DNA of 64,000 nucleotides from Paraglaciecola arctica (GCF_018861065.1 NZ_JAHKQO010000017.1:21816-85815); one strand, 5' to 3'. Counted from the stretch's first letter, positions 18,942 to 28,462 are shown. Numbers and translations are program-made. Notes: generated by a model from the sequence alone, not told the origin.

Positions 18942-19424
18942 TTATTCCTTCTCAATTTTTGTATATCGTAAACTGACCCAAGCTCGTAAAATGGCAGAGC
19001 TGGGTAGCCCTACTACAGTTGTCATAAATGCCATCGAAAATTGTTTGGTTAGCTCGCCAATAATGCCATTGACCGAACTAGGAGTGAGTGGCTGTTCAGA
19101 AAGCGTGCCGATTCCTAAGCTGATGCCTAACAAGGTAAAAGTTAACGCCAAGGTTGAAATGCCATTGGCAGCTTGTAAACCTGCATCATATAAAAAGCTG
19201 TTATTTTTACCGGCTTTGATGGAGGCGCCTGCTACCACCGCGACTGAAAACAAGCCGCTAAATATGATTACAAAACTCCAACTAAAGACATTCTGTAACC
19301 AAGTCACTAAATCTAGCACCGGCATCTGAGTGAGATAACTGGCGACTGCCAATAAAATAATCCCAGTACCAAAAAACAATCCAATGGCATTGCTGGTAAC
19401 CGGTAGTGTCTTGGAAATAAACAT
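18942..19424 (-). CDS. MotA/TolQ/ExbB-like channel protein (block A, gene 4)
   Basis: 160 residues with four hydrophobic helices at about 12-31, 45-66, 86-106 and 127-148. Helix 3 (ALTFTLLGISLGIGTLS) and helix 4 (FSMAFMTTVVGLPSSAILRA) follow the TM2/TM3 pattern of the proton-channel family: small residues and Thr facing a pore, Gly near the end and a basic end at the cytoplasmic face. Family members pair with a MotB/TolR/ExbD protein and use proton flow to do work in the envelope. The assignment rests on pattern only. It shares one base with the preceding gene (TAATG), indicating tight coupling. Confidence 0.6.
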   Translation of the reverse strand: MFISKTLPVTSNAIGLFFGTGIILLAVASYLTQMPVLDLVTWLQNVFSWSFVIIFSGLFSVAVVAGASIKAGKNNSFLYDAGLQAANGISTLALTFTLLGISLGIGTLSEQPLTPSSVNGIIGELTKQFSMAFMTTVVGLPSSAILRAWVSLRYTKIEKE

Positions 19425-19810
19425 TACCTGTGACCTGCTTTAGCTGCCAAGATCCCATTTGTGGTTAATTGCAGTTCAGACATCCAGTGAGACATAGGCG
19501 GCAGGTTTTTTTCAGCGCTTGAATGTACTAAAAAAGTTAGCTCGTATTTATTAAAAGCATTTTGTGCCAGCGGACTATTACTTGCGGTTACACGGTCGTC
19601 TCGTAATACCATACGTTCGATGTCCACCAAACGGCGATAGATAGTCTGCACTTTTTGTTGGCGTTGATTTAAATCTAACGCGCTATCGAGTTGAGTACTC
19701 AGCAACGCAGCACGCTCTCTTTCTAAATTTTCCAAACTAAACAAGCTGTTAGCAAAAATGTTTGGGCTAATTAGGATAGCCAGTGTGGCGATTGTTAATA
19801 TGATTTTCAT
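19424..19810 (-). CDS. Unknown small exported protein (block A, gene 3)
   Basis: 128 residues with a signal peptide (cleavage near residue 20, after IFA). The mature part is mostly helical (LENLERERAALLSTQLDSAL). No known domain. Its stop overlaps the start of the channel-like gene by one base, and it follows the coiled-coil protein gene by 25 bases. Confidence 0.6.
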   Translation of the reverse strand: MKIILTIATLAILISPNIFANSLFSLENLERERAALLSTQLDSALDLNQRQQKVQTIYRRLVDIERMVLRDDRVTASNSPLAQNAFNKYELTFLVHSSAEKNLPPMSHWMSELQLTTNGILAAKAGHR

Positions 19811-19835
19811 GATTGTTTCCTATTCAAAATTGGAC

Positions 19836-20699
19836 TCATAAGAATAAATCGGCGACTTCAGCCGGTTTGGTGCGATTACGTTGGGTTAATTCGGTGTTTT
19901 CGTCTCCGTAGCTGATTTCATATTCCAGCGCCTGGGCATCAAGCGCGACGAGTTTCGCCATATAACTAAACATTAAGGCTTCTTGATCTAATAGTGACTG
20001 TTCGGTCGACGCTTCCATTAACAACTGGCGCACATACTCTTCACTGGTCACTTCTACGTCACCTAAAGTTGGGGAAGCATTGGCTTTATGTTTCGAAATG
20101 GCGTTTTTTAGGTCTTCGACTTTCGCTAGGTTTAACGCAAACTCATCGGCGTAAGGCGAACGTTTATCTAAGCCTAAGTGAATTAAACTGCTATCTACTT
20201 GGGCCAACACCTTTTGCATTCTTTGACGCGCTTGTTCTTGTTTCTGCTTGAGCTGATAAACTTCACCTCGAGAGGCATTGCCTTTTTTACTGCGTAATTT
20301 ACCTAACACACTTTCGTACAAGCGTTGTTTTTTGGCTAAGGCGTTTTGACGTAAATCTTGGGTTTCTTGCATTAAGTCTAAGTATTCAGATTTCTGTTGT
20401 ACTAACTCAAACCTTTGGTCAATTAATTCGTCGCCTTCACTTTGTGATATCAATTCTTGCAAGGATTTAAGTTGTGATAGTTTGCCTTGCATTTGTTGTT
20501 CAAGCTCAACTAGATGTAATGCCATAGGTGAAGCTTCAAAGTCTTGCTGAATACGCTTTTCAATAATATTGGCTGGCAGTTTTATTAACTTATCACTGGC
20601 TACAGGGTTCCAATTTCGGCCTTCGCTTGCCTGTACTAAATCAGTACAACTTAGGCTTAGGGTTAAAATAAGCGACCATAAAAATATACGAGTGTTCAT
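19836..20699 (-). CDS. Unknown exported coiled-coil protein (block A, gene 2)
   Basis: 287 residues. A signal peptide (cleavage near 25, after VQA) is followed by long helices rich in Gln, Glu, Lys and Leu (about 55-165), a clear coiled coil. A more compact C-terminal part follows. A periplasmic spacer or scaffold role would fit, but no family is recognised. It begins 14 bases after the lipoprotein gene. Confidence 0.65.
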   Translation of the reverse strand: MNTRIFLWSLILTLSLSCTDLVQASEGRNWNPVASDKLIKLPANIIEKRIQQDFEASPMALHLVELEQQMQGKLSQLKSLQELISQSEGDELIDQRFELVQQKSEYLDLMQETQDLRQNALAKKQRLYESVLGKLRSKKGNASRGEVYQLKQKQEQARQRMQKVLAQVDSSLIHLGLDKRSPYADEFALNLAKVEDLKNAISKHKANASPTLGDVEVTSEEYVRQLLMEASTEQSLLDQEALMFSYMAKLVALDAQALEYEISYGDENTELTQRNRTKPAEVADLFL

Positions 20700-20713
20700 A
20701 TCACATGCTCCTG

Positions 20714-21277
20714 TTAGTGGCTTAACCAGTATTGCTGGCGTTCAATCTCGGTGCGCAAATCGGCACTAATATTTAGGGCTGCCAATTGATGACGAGTGAG
20801 TTTTTGTTGTTCGAGTAAAGCGGTTGCGGTATCAAAAAATGAACTGTAATCAGCAAAATACAAATCTTTGTCGGGGAACTTAGATTGCGTTTTCCTCAAC
20901 GCCGCCTGAGCTGCGTCGATATCTCCCCCTTTAATTAGGTTGATCACTGACATGGCCATTAATCGCAGTGCTTTGTCTGCATCTGGATGGCCTTTTGAAA
21001 ATTGAATACCACTGACACAACGCAGCATCGCTTTTGCAGACGCTAAATACTGTGCTGCTTGTCCAGATTGTTGTGCAAAACTGTCCATTTCCATTGCTTG
21101 TTGCTCACAGGTCTCATCCATCGGCTGGTAATAATCCGTGGGTGTATAGGAAGGTTGGTTGCTAACGGGAAAACTAGGTTCGCTGCTTGTGGTAGACGAA
21201 CATCCACTAACAATGGCGGCTGCGAATACTAAAGTTAACATTCGTAAGATATGTGGGGTTGATAAAAAATGGCTCAT
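20714..21277 (-). CDS. Unknown lipoprotein (block A, gene 1)
   Basis: 187 residues with a signal peptide and a lipobox ending at Cys26 (VSGC). The mature protein is Ser/Thr-rich at its start and then helical, with repeated short helical pairs that could be TPR-like (LRLMAMSVINLIKGGDIDAA, then AALRKTQSKF). It is the first gene of the six-gene operon. A strong AAAGGAG site lies about six bases before the ATG. Residue +2 after the Cys is Ser, which favours the outer membrane. Confidence 0.7.
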   Translation of the reverse strand: MSHFLSTPHILRMLTLVFAAAIVSGCSSTTSSEPSFPVSNQPSYTPTDYYQPMDETCEQQAMEMDSFAQQSGQAAQYLASAKAMLRCVSGIQFSKGHPDADKALRLMAMSVINLIKGGDIDAAQAALRKTQSKFPDKDLYFADYSSFFDTATALLEQQKLTRHQLAALNISADLRTEIERQQYWLSH

Positions 21278-21595
21278 AAATCACTCCTTTAAGGTTTGTA
21301 ACTTTGGCTATAAAAAACTTTGGAGTGTTTTTTAGTTTGATAGAAAAATTTTTGTAGATATGTGCACGATCAATTGAATTCGAGCCAAGTTATCGGGGGC
21401 GCTAAAGAATAAAAAAGATTAACCTTTTCATAAGCATATCTTTATGAAATGCTTTAAAGCACGAGCATAATCAATGTTACAAATAATAGTGTTTGGATGG
21501 CTGTTTTTAAATTAGATTGTAACTTGTTGGATTTTTTCGGTGCCAAAGTGATGTAATCAGTCATCACGTCCTTTTAATTAAAATAGAGAACCACT
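21278..21595. promoter_or_regulatory. Divergent intergenic region upstream of block A and the P-loop kinase
   Basis: 318 bases without a gene. It contains the leader of block A with its AAAGGAG site (about 21284-21290) and, further right, the imperfect hairpin TTCATAA...TTATGAA near 21435-21456. Promoters for both directions must lie here but no convincing -35/-10 pair was found. Confidence 0.4.
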
Positions 21596-22090
21596 ATGAA
21601 GCCAGGAACCTTAACCTTTTTTTGCGGCAAAATGGGGGCAGGAAAGTCCACTAAAGCGAGTAAAGTTGCCCATGCAAGTCAGGCGGTGTTGATTAGCGAA
21701 GACGAATGGCTGGCGTCACTGTACCCTAATAAAATTTCGTCCCTTAGTGACTATATTGAATATTCAGGATTATTGAAGCCGCAGATCAAAAAACTTGTGC
21801 AATCGATATTGTCTGCTGGAACTAATGTGGTGATGGACTTTCCGGCGAATACGGTTTCCCAAAGAGAATGGTTTCGGAGTATTTTCTCGGAAATTCATGC
21901 TCCTCATAATCTAATTCTTATTGATGTGCCAAATGAAGTTTGTCTAGGACAGATAGCAAAAAGACGCCAAGAGCAGCCAGTCAGAGCTGCCACTGATACA
22001 CCAGAAATGTTCGAGAAAGTCACCCAGTATTTTACGGCTCCTTCATCTGATGAAGGTTTCAACATAATCAAAGTGACCCAAAATGATTAA
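21596..22090 (+). CDS. P-loop NTPase, predicted small-molecule kinase (AAA_33/zeta-like)
   Basis: 164 residues with Walker A GKMGAGKST at 11-19 and an Asp in VVMDFP as the Walker B-type strand. A lid region, KRRQEQPVR, carries phosphate-binding arginines. The size and the ISEDEWL motif after the first strand match AAA_33-type kinases that phosphorylate nucleosides, sugars or antibiotics. It also resembles zeta-toxin-like proteins, but no antitoxin gene precedes it. Its last 8 bases overlap the downstream esterase gene. Confidence 0.8.
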   Translation: MKPGTLTFFCGKMGAGKSTKASKVAHASQAVLISEDEWLASLYPNKISSLSDYIEYSGLLKPQIKKLVQSILSAGTNVVMDFPANTVSQREWFRSIFSEIHAPHNLILIDVPNEVCLGQIAKRRQEQPVRAATDTPEMFEKVTQYFTAPSSDEGFNIIKVTQND

Positions 22091-23006
22091 CAGTCCCCCT
22101 TTTATAACAATTCCTATTTCGACTCGCTTAACCTTAAGATGCAAGAGGGCTCAACACAAAAGTTTAAGGATCTCTTGGCATTGGATCTTGCTATCTATTT
22201 TAGTTTTAACGGCTTTAAACTTAAAAGCGCAAGAGACACCTAGATTCGAAATTCCTAGAAGTCAGGTCATCAATATTAAGGTCCCTGATTTGCAAAGGGA
22301 GTATCCACTTTTTATCAAATTACCCCGTTCGTATGACAGGCATAAAGAAAAGTCGTACCCTGTGATCTACTTAATGGATGCTTGGTATAGTTTTCAAATC
22401 GTATCAGGCGCGACGCGTTTTCCAATGAATACTGGAAAAATGCAAGAAGCCATAATAGTGGGTATTTCATATTCTAAGGGCTCTAAAGGCCCGTCCAGTA
22501 GAATTCGCGATTATACTCACATTGAAGATACGACTTGGAAGTATAAAACTGGTAAAGCAAACGATTACCTGAGTTTTATTAAACAGTCTGTTTTCCCCTA
22601 CATTGAAAAACATTACAGAGCCAATGATTCTCGTACTTTTATTGGTAACTCACTTGGCGGGTTGTTAGGTGCCTATGTATTGTTTACCGATCCCAAAATG
22701 TTTAATAATTATATTTTAGGTAGCCCATCGGTTTGGTTTAAAGATTATGATGTACTTAACATCAAAACTGAGCCTAACTTAAATAAACATAAGGTGTTTA
22801 TTGCCGTTGGTTCTAATGAAACGCCTCAACTTGATTCTCCCAGTCACGATATGGTTGAAGGAGCTAAACGTCTTGAATCGAAACTCTCCAAGGGCTTATT
22901 TCCAAATACCAAAGTTAAATTGTTAACTATTCAAGGAGCAAATCACGAAACTGCTTTCCCTACAACGGCTATACAAGGATTAGATTGGTTGTTTAAAGTT
23001 GAATAA
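22083..23006 (+). CDS. Esterase D/enterochelin-esterase-like alpha/beta hydrolase, exported
   Basis: 307 residues. A hydrophobic segment at about 33-50 ends in LKAQ and acts as signal peptide or anchor. The hydrolase fold shows the nucleophile elbow GNSLGG with Ser190 and a C-terminal histidine in GANHETAF. The early strands (YPLFIKLPRSYDRH, YPVIYLMDA) are characteristic of the esterase D family, which cleaves esters or siderophore lactones. It overlaps the upstream kinase gene by eight bases, so it is co-transcribed. The substrate is unknown. Confidence 0.85.
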   Translation: MINSPPFITIPISTRLTLRCKRAQHKSLRISWHWILLSILVLTALNLKAQETPRFEIPRSQVINIKVPDLQREYPLFIKLPRSYDRHKEKSYPVIYLMDAWYSFQIVSGATRFPMNTGKMQEAIIVGISYSKGSKGPSSRIRDYTHIEDTTWKYKTGKANDYLSFIKQSVFPYIEKHYRANDSRTFIGNSLGGLLGAYVLFTDPKMFNNYILGSPSVWFKDYDVLNIKTEPNLNKHKVFIAVGSNETPQLDSPSHDMVEGAKRLESKLSKGLFPNTKVKLLTIQGANHETAFPTTAIQGLDWLFKVE

Positions 23007-23191
23007 CACAAAGCAGTGTAAGCAAGGAAAAGTAGGGAGAAGCAGAAACAATCAGTAAAAGCAGGGAAAAGCAGTTAAGTGTCTTGAAAAGTTTTCAAAA
23101 GTATTGAGGGTATATGATTGTTATGAGTACTAAAATGTCAATTTTGGTTTGTGGAGTAGAGTTTTTATCCTAGCGTTTATTGGAGTGATTT

Positions 23192-23482
23192 TTGAGTAAA
23201 GAAAATAGCACTGCTGCAAATCTTTGTCCTTTGTGTGGAGAGGATAATTCTTGCGGTCAGCGATTCGTCAATGCTAATAACGCCACTCCAGTTAAAGCGT
23301 GCTGGTGTATGGATATTACAATCGCCTTTCCTGCTAGTTTATTAAATACCGTCCCTGAGGCAGACAAAGGAAAAACATGTATTTGCAAAGCCTGTGTTTT
23401 GCGCTATCAAAAGTATAGCGATGATTTGGTGAGTAATGCTGTTGCCCGCGACACAAAAACTAACTCAAACTCAAACAAGTAA
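23192..23482 (+). CDS. Cysteine-rich CWC-type small protein
   Basis: 96 residues. Cys motifs LCPLCGEDNSCG, then CWCM, then CICKACV give a conserved zinc-binding-like pattern typical of the cysteine-rich CWC family of proteobacteria, which has no established function. The start is a TTG at 23192 with GGAG six bases upstream; no ATG lies near. The C-terminal tail is polar and Asn/Ser-rich. Confidence 0.8.
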   Translation: MSKENSTAANLCPLCGEDNSCGQRFVNANNATPVKACWCMDITIAFPASLLNTVPEADKGKTCICKACVLRYQKYSDDLVSNAVARDTKTNSNSNK

Positions 23483-23532
23483 GGCTCTTGAATCCAACTT
23501 AACTGTCTATTTGAAATATTAAGGTTCTAGTG

Positions 23533-24039
23533 TTAAATCGTGTTTTGGTTAATCGACTGTAAAACTTTCTGAATAAAAGGCCATTTATTTTCTGTGTAAA
23601 GCTCTCTGTTATCTGAATAGTTAGCGGCAAGTTTGCGTTTTAACGCAGCATATTCATCGGCAACTTGTGGATTTTCACGCAAATGATCTCTAAATTGAAT
23701 TCTCTCAATCCACAACTCACTGTTGTAAGGGACTAAATGCAAATGATGGGTACGAAACTCAGGAGAGGGTTTACAAAACCAGTGCATCACTTCAGTTTTG
23801 TAAGGATAATAATTGTAACCACTTTGAATTAACACATCGATTGCAGTCTTGGATTCATCAAGGGATTTCACCCCTAGCATAACGTCTATAACAGGTTTGG
23901 CTGCTAAGCCTACGACAGATGTACTGCCGACATGTTCAATTGAGCCACAAATCCATTCGCCTATCACTGACTGTAACAATTTTTTTTCTGCCTCAAACAT
24001 TGCTGCCCAAGTATTGTTGTATGGAACAATATTTATCAA
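23533..24039 (-). CDS. GrpB family protein (UPF0157)
   Basis: 168 residues with the family motifs IEHVGSTSV, VIDVML and HHLHLV. The fold is related to nucleotidyltransferases, and GSTS plus the following aspartates (DVML) form the expected active-site strand. Function in bacteria is unclear; several relatives are thought to be involved in coenzyme or nucleotide chemistry. It follows the diguanylate cyclase gene by 47 bases on the same strand and may be co-transcribed with it. Confidence 0.88.
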   Translation of the reverse strand: MINIVPYNNTWAAMFEAEKKLLQSVIGEWICGSIEHVGSTSVVGLAAKPVIDVMLGVKSLDESKTAIDVLIQSGYNYYPYKTEVMHWFCKPSPEFRTHHLHLVPYNSELWIERIQFRDHLRENPQVADEYAALKRKLAANYSDNRELYTENKWPFIQKVLQSINQNTI

Positions 24040-24086
24040 TTCTTACTCCGTTATTAATTGTTACAGGGAGTGGCTAATTCTCGAAT

Positions 24087-25142
24087 TTACAGGTTTTTTA
24101 GCTCCAAGTTGATACTTTGTTCATTATTTGCATCAACTACACAATTGCGGCCATTATCCTTAGCCAAATATAGGCGTTGATCAGCTTTCATAAGTAAATC
24201 ATCTAGACTGGTACCGTCGCTTCCAAATGTTGAGATTCCTGCACTGACCGTCATTGCTAGAGGTTTTTCTTCATAACTAAAAACTGTTTCGCTTAGTTGT
24301 TGTCTTATTAGGTTAACACGTTGAAAACAATTTTCTTCGCTTGAACCTGCAATTAGTAAAGCAAACTCCTCTCCACCAAATCGAGCTAATAAATCCGTTT
24401 TTCGAATTTTGCCTTCAATAAAACGAGCGATATTACGCAAGGTCACATCGCCCACATGATGACCATGTTTGTCATTAATATTTTTGAAAAAGTCTAAGTC
24501 AAATAGTACTACGGACAATGGAGATTCATGACGTTTAGCGTATTCAGCGTAAGTCTTAAAGGTATCCATTAATTTCATACGATTGGCTAAACCAGTTAAT
24601 TTATCGGTACCGGCTAACTCGAGTAGCCGCTCTTCATTTTTTTCTCGGTTGATTTCATGAACATGAGCAAGTGAGATCATAAGGCATGCACTCGCTATAA
24701 TGTTGACCGAATCGGCAATGTTTATCGCTAAATCACCTCCAATAAAGCGAAAGTGATAAACCGTCACGCCACAGGAAATAAAAAACAACGACAGCCAAAA
24801 TCCTTGACGGCGCCCCATTAAAAGGTAAGAAATCACTGGGACGGTTAGAATCCAAACGAATATAGATTCAGAAGAGTTGGGAACGTACATTGCGTAAACG
24901 AGTATGATAAAAAACGGTACTAGAAAAAGCGTTATCCACATTTGGAACCGCGCAGTGACTAGAATTATTTGCCATAAAAATAATGAGAATAGTGCATAAG
25001 TTAACTCCATTATTGCTAGCGGTATTAGCCCTCGATAAAAATTAACCGCAGAAAAAATAAATCCAGCAACAACAACAAAAAATAACAATACACGCATGAC
25101 TCGTCGACGATATTGGTAGTTTTGTTTCAAGTTATTAGGCAT
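24087..25142 (-). CDS. Membrane diguanylate cyclase (GGDEF)
   Basis: 351 residues making c-di-GMP from two GTP. About six hydrophobic helices cover residues 14-160 and form a sensor module without a named domain. The GGDEF domain (about 175-340) has an intact GGEEF signature at 256-260 and an RxxD inhibitory site (RKTD, 247-250) five residues before it, so product inhibition is likely. There is no EAL domain. It sits next to ydbL without evident co-regulation; the gap of 47 bases contains no terminator hairpin that I can see. Confidence 0.93.
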   Translation of the reverse strand: MPNNLKQNYQYRRRVMRVLLFFVVVAGFIFSAVNFYRGLIPLAIMELTYALFSLFLWQIILVTARFQMWITLFLVPFFIILVYAMYVPNSSESIFVWILTVPVISYLLMGRRQGFWLSLFFISCGVTVYHFRFIGGDLAINIADSVNIIASACLMISLAHVHEINREKNEERLLELAGTDKLTGLANRMKLMDTFKTYAEYAKRHESPLSVVLFDLDFFKNINDKHGHHVGDVTLRNIARFIEGKIRKTDLLARFGGEEFALLIAGSSEENCFQRVNLIRQQLSETVFSYEEKPLAMTVSAGISTFGSDGTSLDDLLMKADQRLYLAKDNGRNCVVDANNEQSINLELKNL

Positions 25143-25189
25143 ATAATTCTCGTGATATCTATTGCAATGGCGCGCTTACAGCTCAAGGG

Positions 25190-25513
25190 TTATTTCTTTA
25201 TCCACTTGCCGCCTACCCATAAGTAATGACCTGCAGTGGTTTTGTCATAGGCTTTTTGGGCGGCTAGTTTTTCTACTTGCTGCACAGTGATGCCATTTTT
25301 ATTCGCGAGGTTTTGGTACACCACTTTGCGTTTGGCGTTGATATCAACAACTAAGGCTTGGGCGTCTTGTTGAGCCACAACTACACCTAAATAACCATTG
25401 TCTTTTTCACCTACCAGACCTTTATTTTTGGCTTCATCTAAGTCCATTGCGAAAGCGATACAGCTAAAAAACATACTAACAAAAATAAGAGATTTCACTA
25501 TTGAGTTTTTCAT
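25190..25513 (-). CDS. ydbL: YdbL family protein (DUF1318)
   Basis: 107 residues with a signal peptide (cleavage near 22, after AFA) and the DUF1318 core: LDEAKNKGLVGEKDNGYLG, then INAKRKVVYQNLA, and a C-terminal WVGGKWIKK. In E. coli, YdbL modulates the YdbH-YnbE pair. It is the last gene of the three-gene operon, 21 bases after ynbE. The order ydbH-ynbE-ydbL is the usual one. Confidence 0.9.
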   Translation of the reverse strand: MKNSIVKSLIFVSMFFSCIAFAMDLDEAKNKGLVGEKDNGYLGVVVAQQDAQALVVDINAKRKVVYQNLANKNGITVQQVEKLAAQKAYDKTTAGHYLWVGGKWIKK

Positions 25514-25534
25514 GAGGTTGTTCCTAAATTAGTT

Positions 25535-25717
25535 TTAAAACAAGTTACTGTCGTCACTGAATACGTCATCAAGTTCTTTATCCACTTTGACCCGAATTTC
25601 ATGATCAATTTTCACATTGATATTGATCGTAATCGGCTCTTTGGTTTCTACTTGAACTGTATGTGTACAAGCAAAAAGAAACCCCATCGCCATGAGCATC
25701 AAAACTGTTATCTTCAC
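25535..25717 (-). CDS. ynbE: YnbE-type outer-membrane lipoprotein
   Basis: 60 residues. A signal peptide with lipobox ends at Cys17 (LFAC), followed by a short beta-rich segment (PITININVKIDHEIRVKVDK) that extends the YdbH groove in the known intermembrane lipid-transport complex. Its ATG overlaps the stop codon of ydbH by four bases (ATGA), so the two are coupled. Confidence 0.9.
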   Translation of the reverse strand: MKITVLMLMAMGFLFACTHTVQVETKEPITININVKIDHEIRVKVDKELDDVFSDDSNLF

Positions 25718-28242
25718 TTTTTATCACCTTGGGTTATTTTCTGTTCAATGTTATTGCCAACTGAGTTAACCAATCGTATCGACTCAAGTAAAGAAAATAT
25801 ATTTTCTTGATGAGTATAATTAAAATTAACACTTTGTTTTTTATCAGGGTTATTACCCTGAAGCGCGAAATCAAAAAACATCCATCCATCTGGGGTTAAT
25901 TTCACGTTACTTTCAAGTTGAGTGAAATCAAGGTTTTCTAATAACGCCAGTTGCGGTTGCTGCTGTTTAATAGATTCAAAAGATGGATTATCCACTATAG
26001 TCAATTTTCCTCCTGATAGACTCGACGCCCAGCCTTCATCTATGCTAATCCCTTTTTTGTTAATCACCATAGGTAAATCGCCATCCATAGTTCCAGTGAT
26101 TTTGATTCCCGGTTGTTGTTGCAGTGCTATCACCTCAGCTAAATCAATATTCTGGAATTTAACGTTAAACTGTTGATCTCGACCGTCTAACCATAACTGA
26201 CTGGTTGAAAACCTACCATTGAAGATTTGCCCTCGTACTTGCTGTAAACGAAACACACTGTTATTTGCAATAAGTTGCGCATTGAGGTCTTCAATTGGTA
26301 CCCCTGCATCAACTGAGTCGATGTGTAGACTAGATTCACTTATCTGAAGGCCCGCTGAATCAAAAGTGAGTGGTGTTTGGTAACTGATGTTACTTAGTTC
26401 ATAGTCTTGATAGCTTGCCGTGATGTTTTGAACATCTACTTCTCCTTGGGCGCTAAGCTCCTCACCTTTTTCGGGTAGAGTAAAGTCAATATTTGCAGAG
26501 AGATCTCCTTGTTTAATGGTAAGTGCGTTATCTAACTGTGAAACGATACTTTGCAAACCTATAACGTCTTGTTGCACTACTTGTAAATTAATGTCGCTTT
26601 GTTGCTGTTGCAACCTAATAGAAAAACCTTGCTCTAAGTTAATTTCATGGTCACTAGATACAATTGTTTCTGGCCAACTGACTTGTCCTGAATGTGCCAT
26701 AGTTATTGGTTGCAACTTGATATTCTGTGCGGTGATTCCAGTGAAATTTGAGTTCCCTGTAAAACTTAAATCTGATAATTCTTTGAGGTTGAGTGTCAGC
26801 TGATTGTGAATCTTTTGCACTTTTGTTTCAGGGTGAGATAGTTGCAACAGTTCGGTGTCGATATTTAGTTGCAAGTTATTAAGGGTTTCCCCTGAAGCAG
26901 TCAATTGGCTAGTGGTTTTTAGAAGCTTAAGGTCATCCAATTGTATACCTGAAGTATCTACCACTGCCTGAATCTTAATAGGGTTTGCTATTTGGTACTC
27001 GACGGAAAACTGACTCCCAAGACTTGCAAGATGCAACGAGTCCAACTTTAGGTCACTCACTTCCAACTTATGGGTATTGTTGCTGAATTTTAATATGGCT
27101 GATAGTGGTGTATGCAATTGCGAAGCATCAACAGAGATATCACCTTGAGTTTGTAATTCAAACATTCCGGCTTGAATAAGTTTGCTCTGTATCGATTGTG
27201 CAATCGAAACTTCGTATCCAAACCTAAGCCCCCCTGTAAATTGATAGGTTAGTTTCTGTAACTCAAGACTGCGAGTGGGGTTGTGTTTATCAATAATGAG
27301 AAACTGGGGTAGATTAATTTGGGTTGCATTTATGGTGACTTTTTGCGGCACCAAAAAAGATAAGGCTGGTAAATCATGGTCTGCAAAATAATCTTGTAAC
27401 ACTGGGCAGTGCATCAAACTAAAATTGTTTTTGAGTTGACTTAAATCCACTCTGAGATTAGAGCCTGATAACTCCAAATCAACTAAAACATGGCCTTCAA
27501 GTGCAACCTCTATTGGGCAGTTTTCAAGCTCAACTCTGTTGCTTAAGAGCAAACTGCTGTCGCTGTTAAGTGTTTTACCATCAAAGATTAAACGCGTCGC
27601 GATTTTAGTATTATCAGCTGCAAATTTCCCTAATAACTGCGGGTTGTTAGCGGCTATATTTTGAACTTGCGGTAACCAATTGGTAAGGTCAAATAGACTC
27701 CATTCTAGGGTAGCGGTGAGGGTGTTTTTTGACATTTTAATAGCAGCATTGATATCACCGGTGATACGAAGTTCATTGCTTGAAACTGAGTTCATACTTA
27801 AATTGAGCGGCTGACGCAACGCAGCCGAATCTATTTCAACTTTTGAGATCCTTAGTTTGGGTAAACCCTTGGGTAAAGTTATTGGATCGGTTGATGGTTT
27901 TGGTTTTGATTCGGTTGCAAACTGATTAGAAGATCCGAGATGTGTAACTTTTATTTTTTCGATGTTTAATATGTTGGGCCAGGGCTGCCAAATAGCATCA
28001 CGAACTAACACATTGCCTAGAGGCGAAGACATACACACTTGTTCAATCTTGAGGTTCAGCTGCCAATCGAATGAAAAATCTAAACAGGAAACCTCTAAAT
28101 TCTGTGCGCGGGTAAAGTGTTCAATAGTTTTGATGGCAATCGGTCGCCGAAAAACAATCAATGTAATTAAGGCAACAACCAACAAAATAACAGCTAGCAA
28201 TTTTTTACTTGGACGTTTTTGCCAAAACAAAGTTGTCATCAC
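25714..28242 (-). CDS. ydbH: YdbH family intermembrane lipid-transport protein
   Basis: 842 residues: one N-terminal membrane helix (about 14-31), then a long periplasmic part built of repetitive beta strands, the AsmA/TamB-like lipid groove. In E. coli, YdbH works redundantly with TamB and YhdP to move phospholipids to the outer membrane. C-terminal motifs such as ITGTMDGDLPMVINKKGISI and SLSGGKLTI are typical of the YdbH family. A short hairpin (28261-28283) lies just upstream of the ATG, in the leader. Confidence 0.9.
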   Translation of the reverse strand: MMTTLFWQKRPSKKLLAVILLVVALITLIVFRRPIAIKTIEHFTRAQNLEVSCLDFSFDWQLNLKIEQVCMSSPLGNVLVRDAIWQPWPNILNIEKIKVTHLGSSNQFATESKPKPSTDPITLPKGLPKLRISKVEIDSAALRQPLNLSMNSVSSNELRITGDINAAIKMSKNTLTATLEWSLFDLTNWLPQVQNIAANNPQLLGKFAADNTKIATRLIFDGKTLNSDSSLLLSNRVELENCPIEVALEGHVLVDLELSGSNLRVDLSQLKNNFSLMHCPVLQDYFADHDLPALSFLVPQKVTINATQINLPQFLIIDKHNPTRSLELQKLTYQFTGGLRFGYEVSIAQSIQSKLIQAGMFELQTQGDISVDASQLHTPLSAILKFSNNTHKLEVSDLKLDSLHLASLGSQFSVEYQIANPIKIQAVVDTSGIQLDDLKLLKTTSQLTASGETLNNLQLNIDTELLQLSHPETKVQKIHNQLTLNLKELSDLSFTGNSNFTGITAQNIKLQPITMAHSGQVSWPETIVSSDHEINLEQGFSIRLQQQQSDINLQVVQQDVIGLQSIVSQLDNALTIKQGDLSANIDFTLPEKGEELSAQGEVDVQNITASYQDYELSNISYQTPLTFDSAGLQISESSLHIDSVDAGVPIEDLNAQLIANNSVFRLQQVRGQIFNGRFSTSQLWLDGRDQQFNVKFQNIDLAEVIALQQQPGIKITGTMDGDLPMVINKKGISIDEGWASSLSGGKLTIVDNPSFESIKQQQPQLALLENLDFTQLESNVKLTPDGWMFFDFALQGNNPDKKQSVNFNYTHQENIFSLLESIRLVNSVGNNIEQKITQGDKK

Positions 28243-28462
28243 TTTCCTGTTGTTGTTTGCGTAGTCTTCTCACTTGAGACTACATAATTAATAGGTAGTT
28301 TATTGCAGCTTAACAAAATTCAAATCTGTTGCGACATTGTACATCGAAGTCAGTTGACTAAACGTGAATATTTTCCGCTCATACTAATAGGTGACTCAAC
28401 TTATTCGTTATGGTTAAACCTCGTTTTGAATTAAAAAATCCGCAGCTCATTCGAAAAATCCT

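Noticed and set aside
17620-21277. Zorya-type defence system, because of a MotA-like protein
   Set aside because: No ZorB with an OmpA domain, no ZorC/D/E and no helicase or nuclease in the operon.
21596-22090. Zeta-type toxin
   Set aside because: No epsilon-like antitoxin gene precedes it, and the sequence is as close to small-molecule kinases.
23010-23090. AGCAGGGAAAAGCAG-like repeats after the esterase gene
   Set aside because: Short, imperfect, purine-rich low complexity; no clear unit or structure.
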